Below are positions 22,266 to 31,778 of a DNA stretch of 64,000 bases, piece by piece. Position numbers and translations under genes: made by a program. Origin of the DNA: Strongyloides papillosus (Eukaryota; Nematoda; Chromadorea; Rhabditida; Strongyloididae); the NCBI GenBank assembly GCA_005656395.1, contig SRSI01000013.1, positions 1 through 64,000 of the forward strand, written 5' to 3'. Every line of letters starts with the position of its first letter. Positions within the stretch are counted from its first letter, which is position 1. The notes below the pieces were generated by a model. The model was not told the origin of the DNA. It saw nothing but the letters and a program-made list of their open reading frames with translations, and ran no database searches.

Positions 22266-23769
22266 TTAAGATGACATGTTATTATTTAACTGTTTATAAT
22301 TCGTTTTATTTTTTTTGTTATCTGGGAGTAGACGTTGGAATTTCTTTAACCAATGTTCATCGTTATACATCATTTCATTTGTAATTTTTCCTTTGTACTC
22401 CAGTATTTCTGATGTGAGTGTCAAACTTTTAAGCAACAAATTTTCTTTGGAGGAACAGAGTTTCTTTCGATAGTCTATTTGACTTTCTGAAATATCAGTG
22501 CATTTATTATCGATATTAGAATTTGAACCTTGTTCCCCAATTTTATTGTTTTTTCTATATAAATTAATTTTGACAGGAGATTCAAATAGGCTATATGAAG
22601 ATATTTCTTTAACATTTATAACTAAAACGTTATTTGTTTGTGTTGATGTAAACATCCAACCGATAGGGTTTAAAATCTTGCATGTTTCTATCATTTCAAG
22701 ACATTCTAAAGAATGATTTATCTTTTCATTTAATAATAAGCTACCAAAGTTATTCCTTAATTTACAAAAGTTTCTTAGATCAAAAGCAAAAAAGGCATTT
22801 AGAGATTGAATTATTAGAAATATCTCCATTAGAATTAAATATATAAATATTGACCACAGTACTTTTTTCAATATCTCATTTGAATTTAATGTTTCTATGT
22901 TGATTATATTCTTGATAATAATTGCAATCAATGCTGCAACAACAGTTGGAATAAAAAGTAGAGATTTTCCAAACAGTGGCATAACAACCCTCTTGATTAA
23001 CTTCATATATCTACCATAAAAAGATTTACTTATAATATAGAGGCAATTTATAAAAATTGATAATATTAAAATTATGAAAAATGAACATTTTAAAACTATT
23101 TTTGTTCCCTCAATGTAATCATTGATTGTAGGCATAATTATATTCCATATTAGAAGTACTATCATAGTATGAACTAGAATACTTGAATAGTGTGATAACG
23201 AGAAACGATCTGTTAAATCTTTTTGTTTGTAAAAGCTAAGGAAAAATCTAAAAATCTAAAAAACATTATTTTGTATTCTTGAGCTCAAAATATTATATAC
23301 TTACCATATATTCGAAAAGAAAGAGAACAAAACTTTTAAGAAGGAGGTTTTGGAAAATATTTGAATCCATAAAAATATATGCATACAGAAGCATAAGAAA
23401 AAAGATATACGTGATGATATGTAAAAAATACACTTCAGGTATATATATTATGTTTTCATTTAGAAAATTAAGAATATAAGGATGTTTCAACAAATCCCAT
23501 TTTTTCTCTTCTTGAAGTTTTTTTAATGTATGCCTATTCAATACTTCTGATTGGCATTCTGGATTTCTGATATCTTCTCTGTAGTCAAATATATATATGA
23601 TTCTTTCTTTTAATTTTTTGATTCTAGTTCTTGAATTAAGGAACTTTTTTGATATGTTATTTTCAATGTTTTGTGATACTTGAGATGTTGAAATTGATGA
23701 TAAGTATGATGTCTCGTCAAAAATTTTATTTGGTAATTGTTGTTCTTTTAACTCATAAAGTGTATCCAT
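22266..23769 (-). CDS. TRPA-like channel protein without ankyrin repeats (paralog B)
   Basis: Two exons (23305-23769 and 22266-23255) with a 49-base intron give 484 residues. An N-terminal stretch of only about 40 residues precedes KKFLNSRTRIKKLKERIIYI and FDYREDI, then KKWDLLKHPYILNFLNENI (89-107) and a hydrophobic S1 (about 116-135). This order matches the TRPA pre-S1 block. Exon 2 has several transmembrane segments (for example IWNIIMPT region, SFFIILILSIFINCLYII-like, SLLFIPTVVAALIAIIIK, FIYLILMEIFLIIQSL), then a cytoplasmic tail of about 150 residues. The intron is phase 0 and lies exactly 67 residues after the start of the KKW block, as in paralog A. There are no ankyrin repeats and no clear selectivity filter. 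It may be a divergent channel subunit or a non-conducting relative. Confidence 0.65.
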
Positions 23770-24430
23770 GTCTTCTAAAATATATATAAAATAGATTGAA
23801 TTAGTAAAAATGTTAGTAAATTTGATAAGCTATATCAAATTACTAATTTTATTATGACAAAAGTAGACACAAGATAATTAATAATATTGTCATATTTAAA
23901 ATGGAATACATCTTAATAACAGACTACATAGAAAAATTACTACTAAATTAATATAATATTTGTTGATCTAGATTATATGTACTTATATCTATTTCTCATA
24001 TATTTAATATTATTTAAAATATTATTTCTGATAATACTAGTAAATATAAATCTTTGAGATAAGTAACTACCATTGTATAATTCCAAGCTTTCATTTACTT
24101 TTGATGGCATATTTGAGATAAATTTGATTGTTCTACGGCAAATTTTATTATTTTGTTACTTATCATATTTTTATAGAGGGTAGACCACGTAAGATTTCAC
24201 ACATTTTCGCATTATTAACTTTGTTTATTTTGGAGGTGCAAATATGATATTATTATTCATTGTGTAGCCAAAAGATTCAATATTTAACACTAAGGCATTT
24301 TGAAAATATTATTTTTTTATATATTTTGTCATTATTTATCAGTATTCCATATTCTATTACATAGATAATAATTTAAGGAATATTTTTGTGCATATCATTA
24401 ATCAGAACATGAAGAATTTTTATGATTCAC
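23770..24430. other. intergenic with one transposon-end-like motif
   Basis: AT-rich, no gene. Near 24173-24200 the sequence TATAGAGGGTAGACCACGTA resembles the inverted form of the block end at 13448-13468, so a diverged element probably begins here. Confidence 0.35.
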
Positions 24431-24435
24431 ACTAC

Positions 24436-24880
24436 GGGTATAGGTGGCTTCAGTAATGGGTTCTGTACTATGTGGAACAATATCCATCATTAAGAATCCA
24501 CCCTACCGACAATTCCTATTGTCTCACCATCTATGAGGCTCTACGAGTAAGTCTGTAGATTTAGATGGCTCTAAGGATGGCTTCTGAACTGTAGGGAACA
24601 ACTATCATCAATAGAAACTTGTCCTACTGACAACTCCCTACCTTCTAGCTTGTAAAATTCCAGGAATTTATCCTACAGGTGAAAACCAGCCCAACAATGG
24701 TATCTGTACAACATAAAGAGGGTTCGCCTTTGAAATCTACTCTGTAGCAAGCTTCAGAAGAGCAGGATTACTTTGGTTTACCCTCATCAATAAAGGTACA
24801 TCTACTAAGCCTAAAATACTACTAACAGATATTTATCATACGCGGAAGGTAGTTAGGTATGCTGAAACACCGTTTCTTTA
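24436..24880. repeat. GC-enriched degenerate tandem repeat, about 110-120 bp units
   Basis: Unit 1 (from about 24436: GGTGGCTTCAGTAATGGGTT ... CCTACCGACAATTCC) is recognisably repeated from about 24550 (GATGGCTCTAAGGATGGCTT ... CCTACTGACAACTCC) and more weakly after 24660. It is clearly richer in G and C than its surroundings. Minus-strand translation of the units gives alignable peptides (IVPHSTEPI versus VVPYSSEAI), interrupted by stops. It may be a decayed repeat-containing gene; identity unknown. Confidence 0.45.
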
Positions 24881-24899
24881 ATTTTCAGGTATGTATTTG

Positions 24900-26200
24900 T
24901 ACTGGGAGTAGATAAAAGTCGTTTTATTCATTAATAATATTTATTTCTCCTTATGCAATATAAAATTTTAGTATTGAACTACTTGTATTGTTTATATATA
25001 TAGTAATTTAATAAATAATTTTGGTAAAATTTTTTATGCTCTATCTACTAGAACTAATTTAATGGAAGTCTATTTAAAGATTCAAGAGGTATGGAGAAGT
25101 TTCAAGTCATAAATGTAAAAAAAATTAAATATGATTTATTTTGAGTATATTAATAAAGACCTCTATTATACTTATTTAAATATTAATGGATATTGTTATA
25201 GAGTTTCGTGATACATCGAATAAAGTTTATTTTTCAGATTTCTACAAAATATTTTTTGAGTTATTATAGTTTTTATGCAGTACACTAATAACACCAAAGT
25301 GTACTTAGTTTTTTAAGTATACATAAACAAATTCTCAGTAAATATTGGAAAATATTAATGAATTCTACTGTGAAATTTCACACTCTATCGATGAAGCACA
25401 TTTAAATGGATTCTGATATTTAATTCTTGTGATATGAATAGATCATGTTTTAAAAAAAATTGTTATAAGTGAACAAATTACTTCTTTTTATATATTGTTT
25501 TCTCAAGCTTTTAACATTACGCTTCTTAAATTAAGCGAAATATTTTGGTGTAAAACTTCAAGATCATAAAAAAATATTTAAAAATTGTATCTTTATCTAT
25601 ATTAGATTCTTTTTAATTAAAAATAAATGCTTAGAAGTTCTGAGAAATAAAAAATTCATAATAAAGTATATTAATAAAGTTTTATTTACTTAATTTTCTT
25701 TTTGTAGTAAATATAGTACGATCATTAAATGATTGTACAAATAAAATTGATTCTTGAAGAATTTTTGTAGAATCTTTTACATTTTATTTGGTAAATGAAA
25801 AATCAACTTTTGTTTATACAGTTCATTTCCAAGTTTTATTGATCACCTACATATTTATCATATCATATAAATTTGGAACTTGGAATTTATTAATAAATAA
25901 AGTGACAAATAGAACAAAAGTTGCAAAGTATAATCTTCATATGACTTCGATGTGTGATAACTTGTTTATTGGAATAAAAAAAATATCTAGCTGCAATATT
26001 CGTTGTAAATTTTATTATTTGTACACGCATATTTGCTTAATTTTTATCACAGTTGTCGTGAATTTTGTTGTTTCAAGTAAACAATAATCCAGTAGTTTTT
26101 CTAATTAAAGAATAAATATTTGTACTTAAATTGCTTATTACTATTACCTTTTTTTAAAGTTATTTAGTGATAAGAAGTATTAAAATAAATAGTAAATTGG
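24900..26200. other. AT-rich intergenic, no supported gene
   Basis: Nothing recognisable. A 99-codon open frame at 25788-26087 starts at TTG and has no signal, domain or codon pattern that I trust. Confidence 0.5.
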
Positions 26201-26209
26201 TATATAAAG
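26201..26209 (+). promoter_or_regulatory. TATA box of the Gly/Tyr-rich peptide gene
   Basis: TATATAAAG lies 62 bases upstream of the ATG at 26271 in an otherwise featureless region. Confidence 0.5.
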
Positions 26210-26270
26210 AAGTCGAAAATTTTAATAAGACATCAAATTTCATTTGGTATTATTTTAACTTCAAAGAATT

Positions 26271-26528
26271 ATGAACTCAAAAATTATTATTGCTCTTGTT
26301 GCTATTATCATTGCTTCAGTATCTGGACAATATTACTACCCATCTGCTTATAGTGGATACTATCCAGGATATGCTGGATATACTGGGTATGCTGGATATG
26401 CTGGTTATGCTGGTTATTATCCATCTGCTTTTTCATCTTTATACTACGGATATGGAAGCAACAAAGGAAATACTAATGATAATACTCAAAACTCGAATCC
26501 ACAAGTTAAGCTTACAAACAACCAATAA
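26271..26528 (+). CDS. secreted Gly/Tyr-rich small peptide
   Basis: A single exon of 85 residues. MNSKIIIALVAIIIASVSG is a clean signal peptide. The mature part carries a run of GYAGY-type repeats (about residues 33-50, consensus GYAGY with one GYTGY), framed by two YYPSA copies, and a polar tail of Asn, Gln, Thr and Lys. It is like the short Gly/Tyr-rich secreted peptides common in nematodes, some of which are antimicrobial or cuticle-associated; which role applies here cannot be told. A TATA box is at 26201 and AATAAA lies about 35 bases after the stop. The DNA repeat is a 15-base tandem (GCTGGATATGCTGGT-like), so copy number may vary between individuals. Confidence 0.8.
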   Translation: MNSKIIIALVAIIIASVSGQYYYPSAYSGYYPGYAGYTGYAGYAGYAGYYPSAFSSLYYGYGSNKGNTNDNTQNSNPQVKLTNNQ

Positions 26529-27486
26529 AATGTTTTGTACAATTTGTTTATAATTTTTTTAACATAAATAAATTTTTTTTTAATTTTTAGTCTACTTTAT
26601 CTAAGGGTGAGATATTAAAAAGCTTCAGGTTGTGTCAATTTGTATGGATAAACGAATATTTTGACAAACTTTCTTAGGTGAATATAAAATGTATTTTAAA
26701 TTAAAGCTAAGAATATTGTAATATTTGTGAAAAAAAGACAAAGTAAGTGATAAAATACTTTGAAATTGAAAATAATACATTACCAACTTTATTTTTTTAT
26801 TCATTTTTACTTTAGAAGCTTCTATATCAACAATTATTCATAGAATTTGAACCATTTAATTTAAAATCGTAGTTTACAATTACTGTTTAATGTAAATAAA
26901 AGATTTCAATTGTTAAATAAATGATAATGAAGCATTAATTATTCTCACATTAATGATATATAAAAACTAAAAGGATTAATATTTTTCGAAAAATATTAAA
27001 AATAACTAATTCAAGAACAGTTATTTAAAAGTTAAATATTAAAAGATTGTAAGTTAAGGTCATTAAGTGAGTTATGAAGCAATAATTTAAATGAGTTAAT
27101 AATAAATAAAGATTAGCATAAATGAACTGAAAGTTAGATAAATTCATATTTTCATTAACGAATGTTATAATATTTTTACTAAAATATAATTAATCTTTTA
27201 ATAATCATATTAGTTTATTATTTTCTCATTTCGGTTATCAAATAATACAATTTTCTAAAATTACAACAATTTCTGCTATTATTCTTGGAATGAATAATTT
27301 AGTAAGTAGACTTTTTTTAAGATGATGGGGTTAATCACATATGGCGTTCAATGATATTAAAGGATGAAGGTCGGTGTATTCATAGTGATTGTTCTTGCAT
27401 CTAATACTAGTCACTGTTTAACTTTTTTTTTAATTCTTAGATTTCAGAAAGATAAGTGCATACTTTTTCTTATTTTTTTTAAATAA
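26529..27486. other. AT-rich intergenic, no gene seen
   Basis: No ORF or splice structure. The five bases AAATT at 27487-27491 are the left target-site duplication of the adjoining retrotransposon. Confidence 0.5.
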
Positions 27487-27491
27487 AAATT

Positions 27492-27603
27492 TTTAATGAC
27501 TATTAATGGGAGACATTTTTATTAAATAATCTAAGATATAAATAGAAATATTACATATATAAATTTAAATATAATTTATAAATATTTATATTTTATCACC
27601 ACA
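27492..27603 (-). repeat. 3' LTR (element sense)
   Basis: 112 bases, identical by eye to 31459-31570. Very short for a Ty3-type LTR and extremely AT-rich. Confidence 0.9.
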
Positions 27604-27612
27604 TTCCCCCTT

Positions 27613-30600
27613 CTAAACCTTGTATGATCCAACTTTGCTTTTAACTGATCTATCCGGTAACATTCTTTTCTCACTTGTAGTAGAACCAATACTTTTACTA
27701 AATATCTTTTTTGTACCAACATTTTGCTTTAATTGTGATGTGTGCACTAACTTATTTTTAACTGTAGGAGTCTGGACATAATATAAATTTGATCCAGCTA
27801 TTCCATTAACTTTACCATGCTCCCAATTTTTTTCAGATTTATAATCTCTTACGTATACTTCTTCTCCTTCCTTAAATTTTTCTTTTAACTCCTTATTGAT
27901 AATAGGCTTCATTGGCTCTTCTCTTAAAGCATCTAGATTTGAACGAATTCTTCTTCCAAATAATAATTCAGATGGAGATTCTTTCCCTTTCCCATGTGGC
28001 ATTATGCGAAAATTAAATAAAAAACGATCCAAAGCTTCATCAAGACTCAATCCTGTCTCAACTAATTTCTTCATAGAGACTTTAAAAGTCTTAACTAACC
28101 GCTCACAATGACCATTTGACATTGGGTGAAAAACTGGTGTACGAATGTGACTAACTCTTCTCTTCTCCAAAAATGTTTCCATCTCATTACTAATGAAATT
28201 TCTACCATTATCTGATACCGACTGTACTGGATTTCCATGAAGTGAAAAAATTTGACGCAGGACTACGATAACATCTCTTGATTCTGTTCTTCCCATCTTA
28301 ACAACATGTGGAAATTTTGAATAGGAATCAGTAACCAATAACCACATAAACCCAAGAAATGGTCCAGCAAAATCAATGTGTACACGCTGCCAAGGTTTTT
28401 CAGTCTTTTGCCAAGAGTGAAGATCTTCATTAGTCTTTGTATCTCCATAAAGCTGACAACTTTCACACCCTTTTGTCATAAGTTCAATGCTTTCTGAAAT
28501 TCCAGGCCAAAAACAGTAACTCCTTGCCAATAACTTAACCTTTGTCGCACCAAAATGACCATCATGTAAAAGCGTTAATACTTTCTCTCGAAGCGACTCA
28601 GGAATGACCACGCAAATATTACGAAACAATACATCATTGACAACAGATAGTTCATTTTGAAAGATTTGATATTTCTTTATCTCCTCATTCTTTATATATT
28701 GGGGAAAAGATGTCAAGACCAACTGTATAACTGCTGAAATAATACTATCTTTCTGCTGTTCTTTTTTAATTATTTCTAAATCTAATGGACAATCATCAAC
28801 TATTTTTTCTATAACTTCTTCCATTTCTCTATCCTCTGGCATAACTTCGGGTGATGGCAAACGACTCAAACAATCAGCTTTAGCGAATTGTTTCGTATTA
28901 ACATATTCAATATCATATTGGTAGCGTCTCAATATAATATTCCAACGGTCAACTCTTTTTATTACAGTGATAGGTAAGTTTGCCTTTTCCTGAAAAATAT
29001 ACGTTAACGGTTTAGAGTCAGTTTGGAGAATGAATCTCTTTAACATCAGATAATCAGAAAATTTTGTAACTCCAAAGATTATAGCAGCGGCTTCTTTATC
29101 CAATTGACTCCAATTACGTTGACTTTGGGAAAAGGTCTTACTAGCATGTCCTAACGGTCTTTCTTTATTCTTATCATCACGCATTAACAATACAGCACCC
29201 AGACCATATTCGCTAGCATCTGTAGCTAGAACTAACAACTGAGAACCATCATAATGTGACAACATAGTAATTTCCATCAACTCTTTTTTCAAATTCTGGA
29301 AACAATTTTCATGGACACTATCCCATCTGAACACTGTACCTTTTTTGATCAACTCATATAATGGCTTAGCTTTCAACGTTGCATTTTTAATATAGTCAGA
29401 GTAATGCATACATTTACCAATAAAAGTATGGACTTCAGCTTGATTCTGAGGTCTCCTCATGCTTACTATACCTTGAATCTTTTCAGGATTGGGCTTCCTC
29501 CCTTCTTTACTCAACAAATGTCCCAAAAATACCACCTGTTCTTTAAGAATCTCTAACTTTTTTGCATTCACAACAAGACCCATTTCATCAAGTTTCTGAA
29601 ATACGGAATCTAAACGACGAAGTAAATCTGGTTTTGAACATCCAGCTACAATTATGTCATCAAAATAACAGCTTACCATCTCCATGTTACCAAAACCTTC
29701 ATACATATGATGCTGAAATATTGCAGGAGCCGAAGCAACACCTGGTTGTAATCGTTTAACAGCCATAAGACCTTCTGGAGTAGCTACTGTTAGAATTTCC
29801 ATACTTTCCTCATCCATGTGCAATTGATTAAATGCATTCTTTAAATCTATCTTAGCAAATAGAGAACCACCAGAAACTTTATTCATCGCCTCAACCAAAC
29901 TTGAAATAGGAAATTGTTCTACCTGTAGTTGGGGGTTTACAGTTTTAGAGTAATCACCGCAGAGTCTAATAGATCCGTCCGGCTTTGGAACAGACACCAA
30001 TGGTGATGCCCATCTTGAAGTACGAACAGGTTTAAATATATTAGCTGAAATTAAACGCTGAATTTCATCTTTAATTGGTTTTCTCAGTGCAAGTGGATGA
30101 TTACGAACAGGTACAAATTTTGGAACTGCATCCGGTTTAAGATATAATTTAGCACTAAGATTTGACCCATCAGATCTTTCCGTATTAAACAGTCTTGGAT
30201 ACTTCTCAATAAATTCTCTAACTATGAAATCTGTTGAATCATTAATCTCATCAATTGTTTCATAGAAGATTCTGTTTAGATCAAGTCTTAACGCACTTAT
30301 AATGTCCCTTCCTATTAGGCATTTTTCCTTAGAGAAAACACGTAATTCTATGACAGCCTTTTTTCCTTGAGCTTCAACATTAGCAACAAAACTTCCAAGA
30401 ATCTCTAAACCATTACCGTTCACATCAATCAACTCTCCTAAACCTTTAGTCTTAAGCTTAGGTGAACCAATACTTGTCCAAATTTCTTTTGAGACAATGG
30501 ATCTGTCGGCACCAGTGTCCAGTTTTCCTTTAATCTGACGACCATTTATTTTTATGACAAAACATTTTTCAATATTACTTTTACATTCAACCATATCCAT

Positions 30601-31374
30601 TTCTATACCAAACATAGATTGTCTTTCATCATCGTCATCTTCACAATATTCAATTTCTTTTATCTTATTTTCAAATTTCTTTCCATTTTTCTCTTTGCAT
30701 ACATACTTTAGATGACCTTTTCGCTTACATTGGTTACAAATAGCGTCTTTCATACGACATCTTTCTCGTGAATGCCCATTTCTGCCACAACACTGACATC
30801 TTATACCTTTAGAACTTACATACGCTATAACATTATTTATTTTTGGATTCGCAGCTTCATATCCTCTACTAAGTTCTACCAATCTTTCTATACTAACATT
30901 TTCCTCTTTACTAGCAATTATAAACTTCTTTGCACCTTCGTCTCTCAGCCCATTGACAAAAACAGTACAAATAAAACCATCTTTACCACCTTCCCATTTA
31001 TCAAGATCACACTCTCTAGCCTTAGAACATAACCGGGAAGCAAACTGTCTAACATCTTCATCTACTTTCTGTTTCGAATTCATTAACTCTAATCTTGATA
31101 CCATAGCACAACCTTTTTTTCTACCATATAAATCATTAAGAATTTCATTTAGTTTGACAAGTGACGTGTCCTTTAATTTGACAGGTTCCAACTTGGCTTT
31201 CACTTCAGCGAAAGCTTTTGGGCCCATGTCTCTTATAAGAACAAGTCTTTGCTGAGCTTCATCTGTAATACCAGCCATAGCTAAAGCGACATCAAGTCTT
31301 TCCAGCCAGTCCTCAATCCTCTCTTTGGCAGCATCGAATTCACCAATACCTTGAACCATTTTCCCTGTAGCCAT
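27613..31374 (-). CDS. Gag-Pol polyprotein of the Ty3-type retrotransposon
   Basis: A single uninterrupted frame with no Gag/Pol shift. The open frame runs from 31458, but that first codon is GTG and overlaps the primer-binding site; the first in-frame ATG is at 31374 (MATGKMVQGIGEF), giving about 1,253 residues. In numbering from 31458: Gag about 40-210; two CCHC zinc knuckles at 221-234 and 241-254; aspartic protease DTGA at 314-317; reverse transcriptase with IDLKNAF near 537 and YFDD at 598-601; RNase H with ATDASEYGLG; integrase with an HHCC zinc site (HDGHFG ... CESC) and DDE core (VHIDFAGPF, SDNGRNF, NGHCERL). The order RT-RNase H-integrase defines the Ty3 class. All catalytic residues are present, so it may be autonomous. 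Confidence 0.95.
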   Translation of the reverse strand: MATGKMVQGIGEFDAAKERIEDWLERLDVALAMAGITDEAQQRLVLIRDMGPKAFAEVKAKLEPVKLKDTSLVKLNEILNDLYGRKKGCAMVSRLELMNSKQKVDEDVRQFASRLCSKARECDLDKWEGGKDGFICTVFVNGLRDEGAKKFIIASKEENVSIERLVELSRGYEAANPKINNVIAYVSSKGIRCQCCGRNGHSRERCRMKDAICNQCKRKGHLKYVCKEKNGKKFENKIKEIEYCEDDDDERQSMFGIEMDMVECKSNIEKCFVIKINGRQIKGKLDTGADRSIVSKEIWTSIGSPKLKTKGLGELIDVNGNGLEILGSFVANVEAQGKKAVIELRVFSKEKCLIGRDIISALRLDLNRIFYETIDEINDSTDFIVREFIEKYPRLFNTERSDGSNLSAKLYLKPDAVPKFVPVRNHPLALRKPIKDEIQRLISANIFKPVRTSRWASPLVSVPKPDGSIRLCGDYSKTVNPQLQVEQFPISSLVEAMNKVSGGSLFAKIDLKNAFNQLHMDEESMEILTVATPEGLMAVKRLQPGVASAPAIFQHHMYEGFGNMEMVSCYFDDIIVAGCSKPDLLRRLDSVFQKLDEMGLVVNAKKLEILKEQVVFLGHLLSKEGRKPNPEKIQGIVSMRRPQNQAEVHTFIGKCMHYSDYIKNATLKAKPLYELIKKGTVFRWDSVHENCFQNLKKELMEITMLSHYDGSQLLVLATDASEYGLGAVLLMRDDKNKERPLGHASKTFSQSQRNWSQLDKEAAAIIFGVTKFSDYLMLKRFILQTDSKPLTYIFQEKANLPITVIKRVDRWNIILRRYQYDIEYVNTKQFAKADCLSRLPSPEVMPEDREMEEVIEKIVDDCPLDLEIIKKEQQKDSIISAVIQLVLTSFPQYIKNEEIKKYQIFQNELSVVNDVLFRNICVVIPESLREKVLTLLHDGHFGATKVKLLARSYCFWPGISESIELMTKGCESCQLYGDTKTNEDLHSWQKTEKPWQRVHIDFAGPFLGFMWLLVTDSYSKFPHVVKMGRTESRDVIVVLRQIFSLHGNPVQSVSDNGRNFISNEMETFLEKRRVSHIRTPVFHPMSNGHCERLVKTFKVSMKKLVETGLSLDEALDRFLFNFRIMPHGKGKESPSELLFGRRIRSNLDALREEPMKPIINKELKEKFKEGEEVYVRDYKSEKNWEHGKVNGIAGSNLYYVQTPTVKNKLVHTSQLKQNVGTKKIFSKSIGSTTSEKRMLPDRSVKSKVGSYKV

Positions 31375-31458
31375 GTTTGATAAAACAGTTCCTCCTGGCA
31401 ATTCAGCTGTTCCTGTACTTGACTGCGACACCTTTGATTCTTGAGTCCCAAACGCCAC

Positions 31459-31570
31459 TTTAATGACTATTAATGGGAGACATTTTTATTAAATAATCTA
31501 AGATATAAATAGAAATATTACATATATAAATTTAAATATAATTTATAAATATTTATATTTTATCACCACA
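31459..31570 (-). repeat. 5' LTR (element sense)
   Basis: 112 bases, identical by eye to 27492-27603, followed by the target duplication AAATT. Confidence 0.9.
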
Positions 31571-31778
31571 AAATTATTATCCTATTTGTTTTTTTAATTC
31601 AAACTAATATCATTTGTTTTTTTTGTGTAATAAAATTTAATTTTACATTTATATTATAAAAACATTATATTTTTTTTATAATAATAAACAACACGAATGA
31701 AAAAAATCAAGAAAAATGTTATTTAAAAGTTTTAAAGATAATCTTTAAAAAAATGTTTATTATTTTCTTTAAAGTATA

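Larger units (their letters stand above)
27492..31570 (-). mobile_element. full-length Ty3-type LTR retrotransposon
   Basis: A 4,079-base element on the minus strand. LTRs of 112 bases at 27492-27603 and 31459-31570 read as identical. A 5-base target duplication, AAATT, flanks it (27487-27491 and 31571-31575). In element sense the LTR begins TGTGGTG and ends TCATTAAA. A purine tract, AGAAGGGGGAATG, abuts the 3' LTR, and TGGCGTTTGGGAC directly inside the 5' LTR is the likely primer-binding site. A single open Gag-Pol and identical LTRs point to a recent insertion. No envelope gene. Confidence 0.95.

Noticed and set aside
24436..24880. CRISPR-like array
   Set aside because: Units are degenerate and contiguous, with no constant repeat and variable spacer pattern; the DNA is eukaryotic.
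25788..26087. 99-codon open frame
   Set aside because: It begins at TTG and has no signal peptide, domain or splice support; AT-rich DNA yields such frames by chance.
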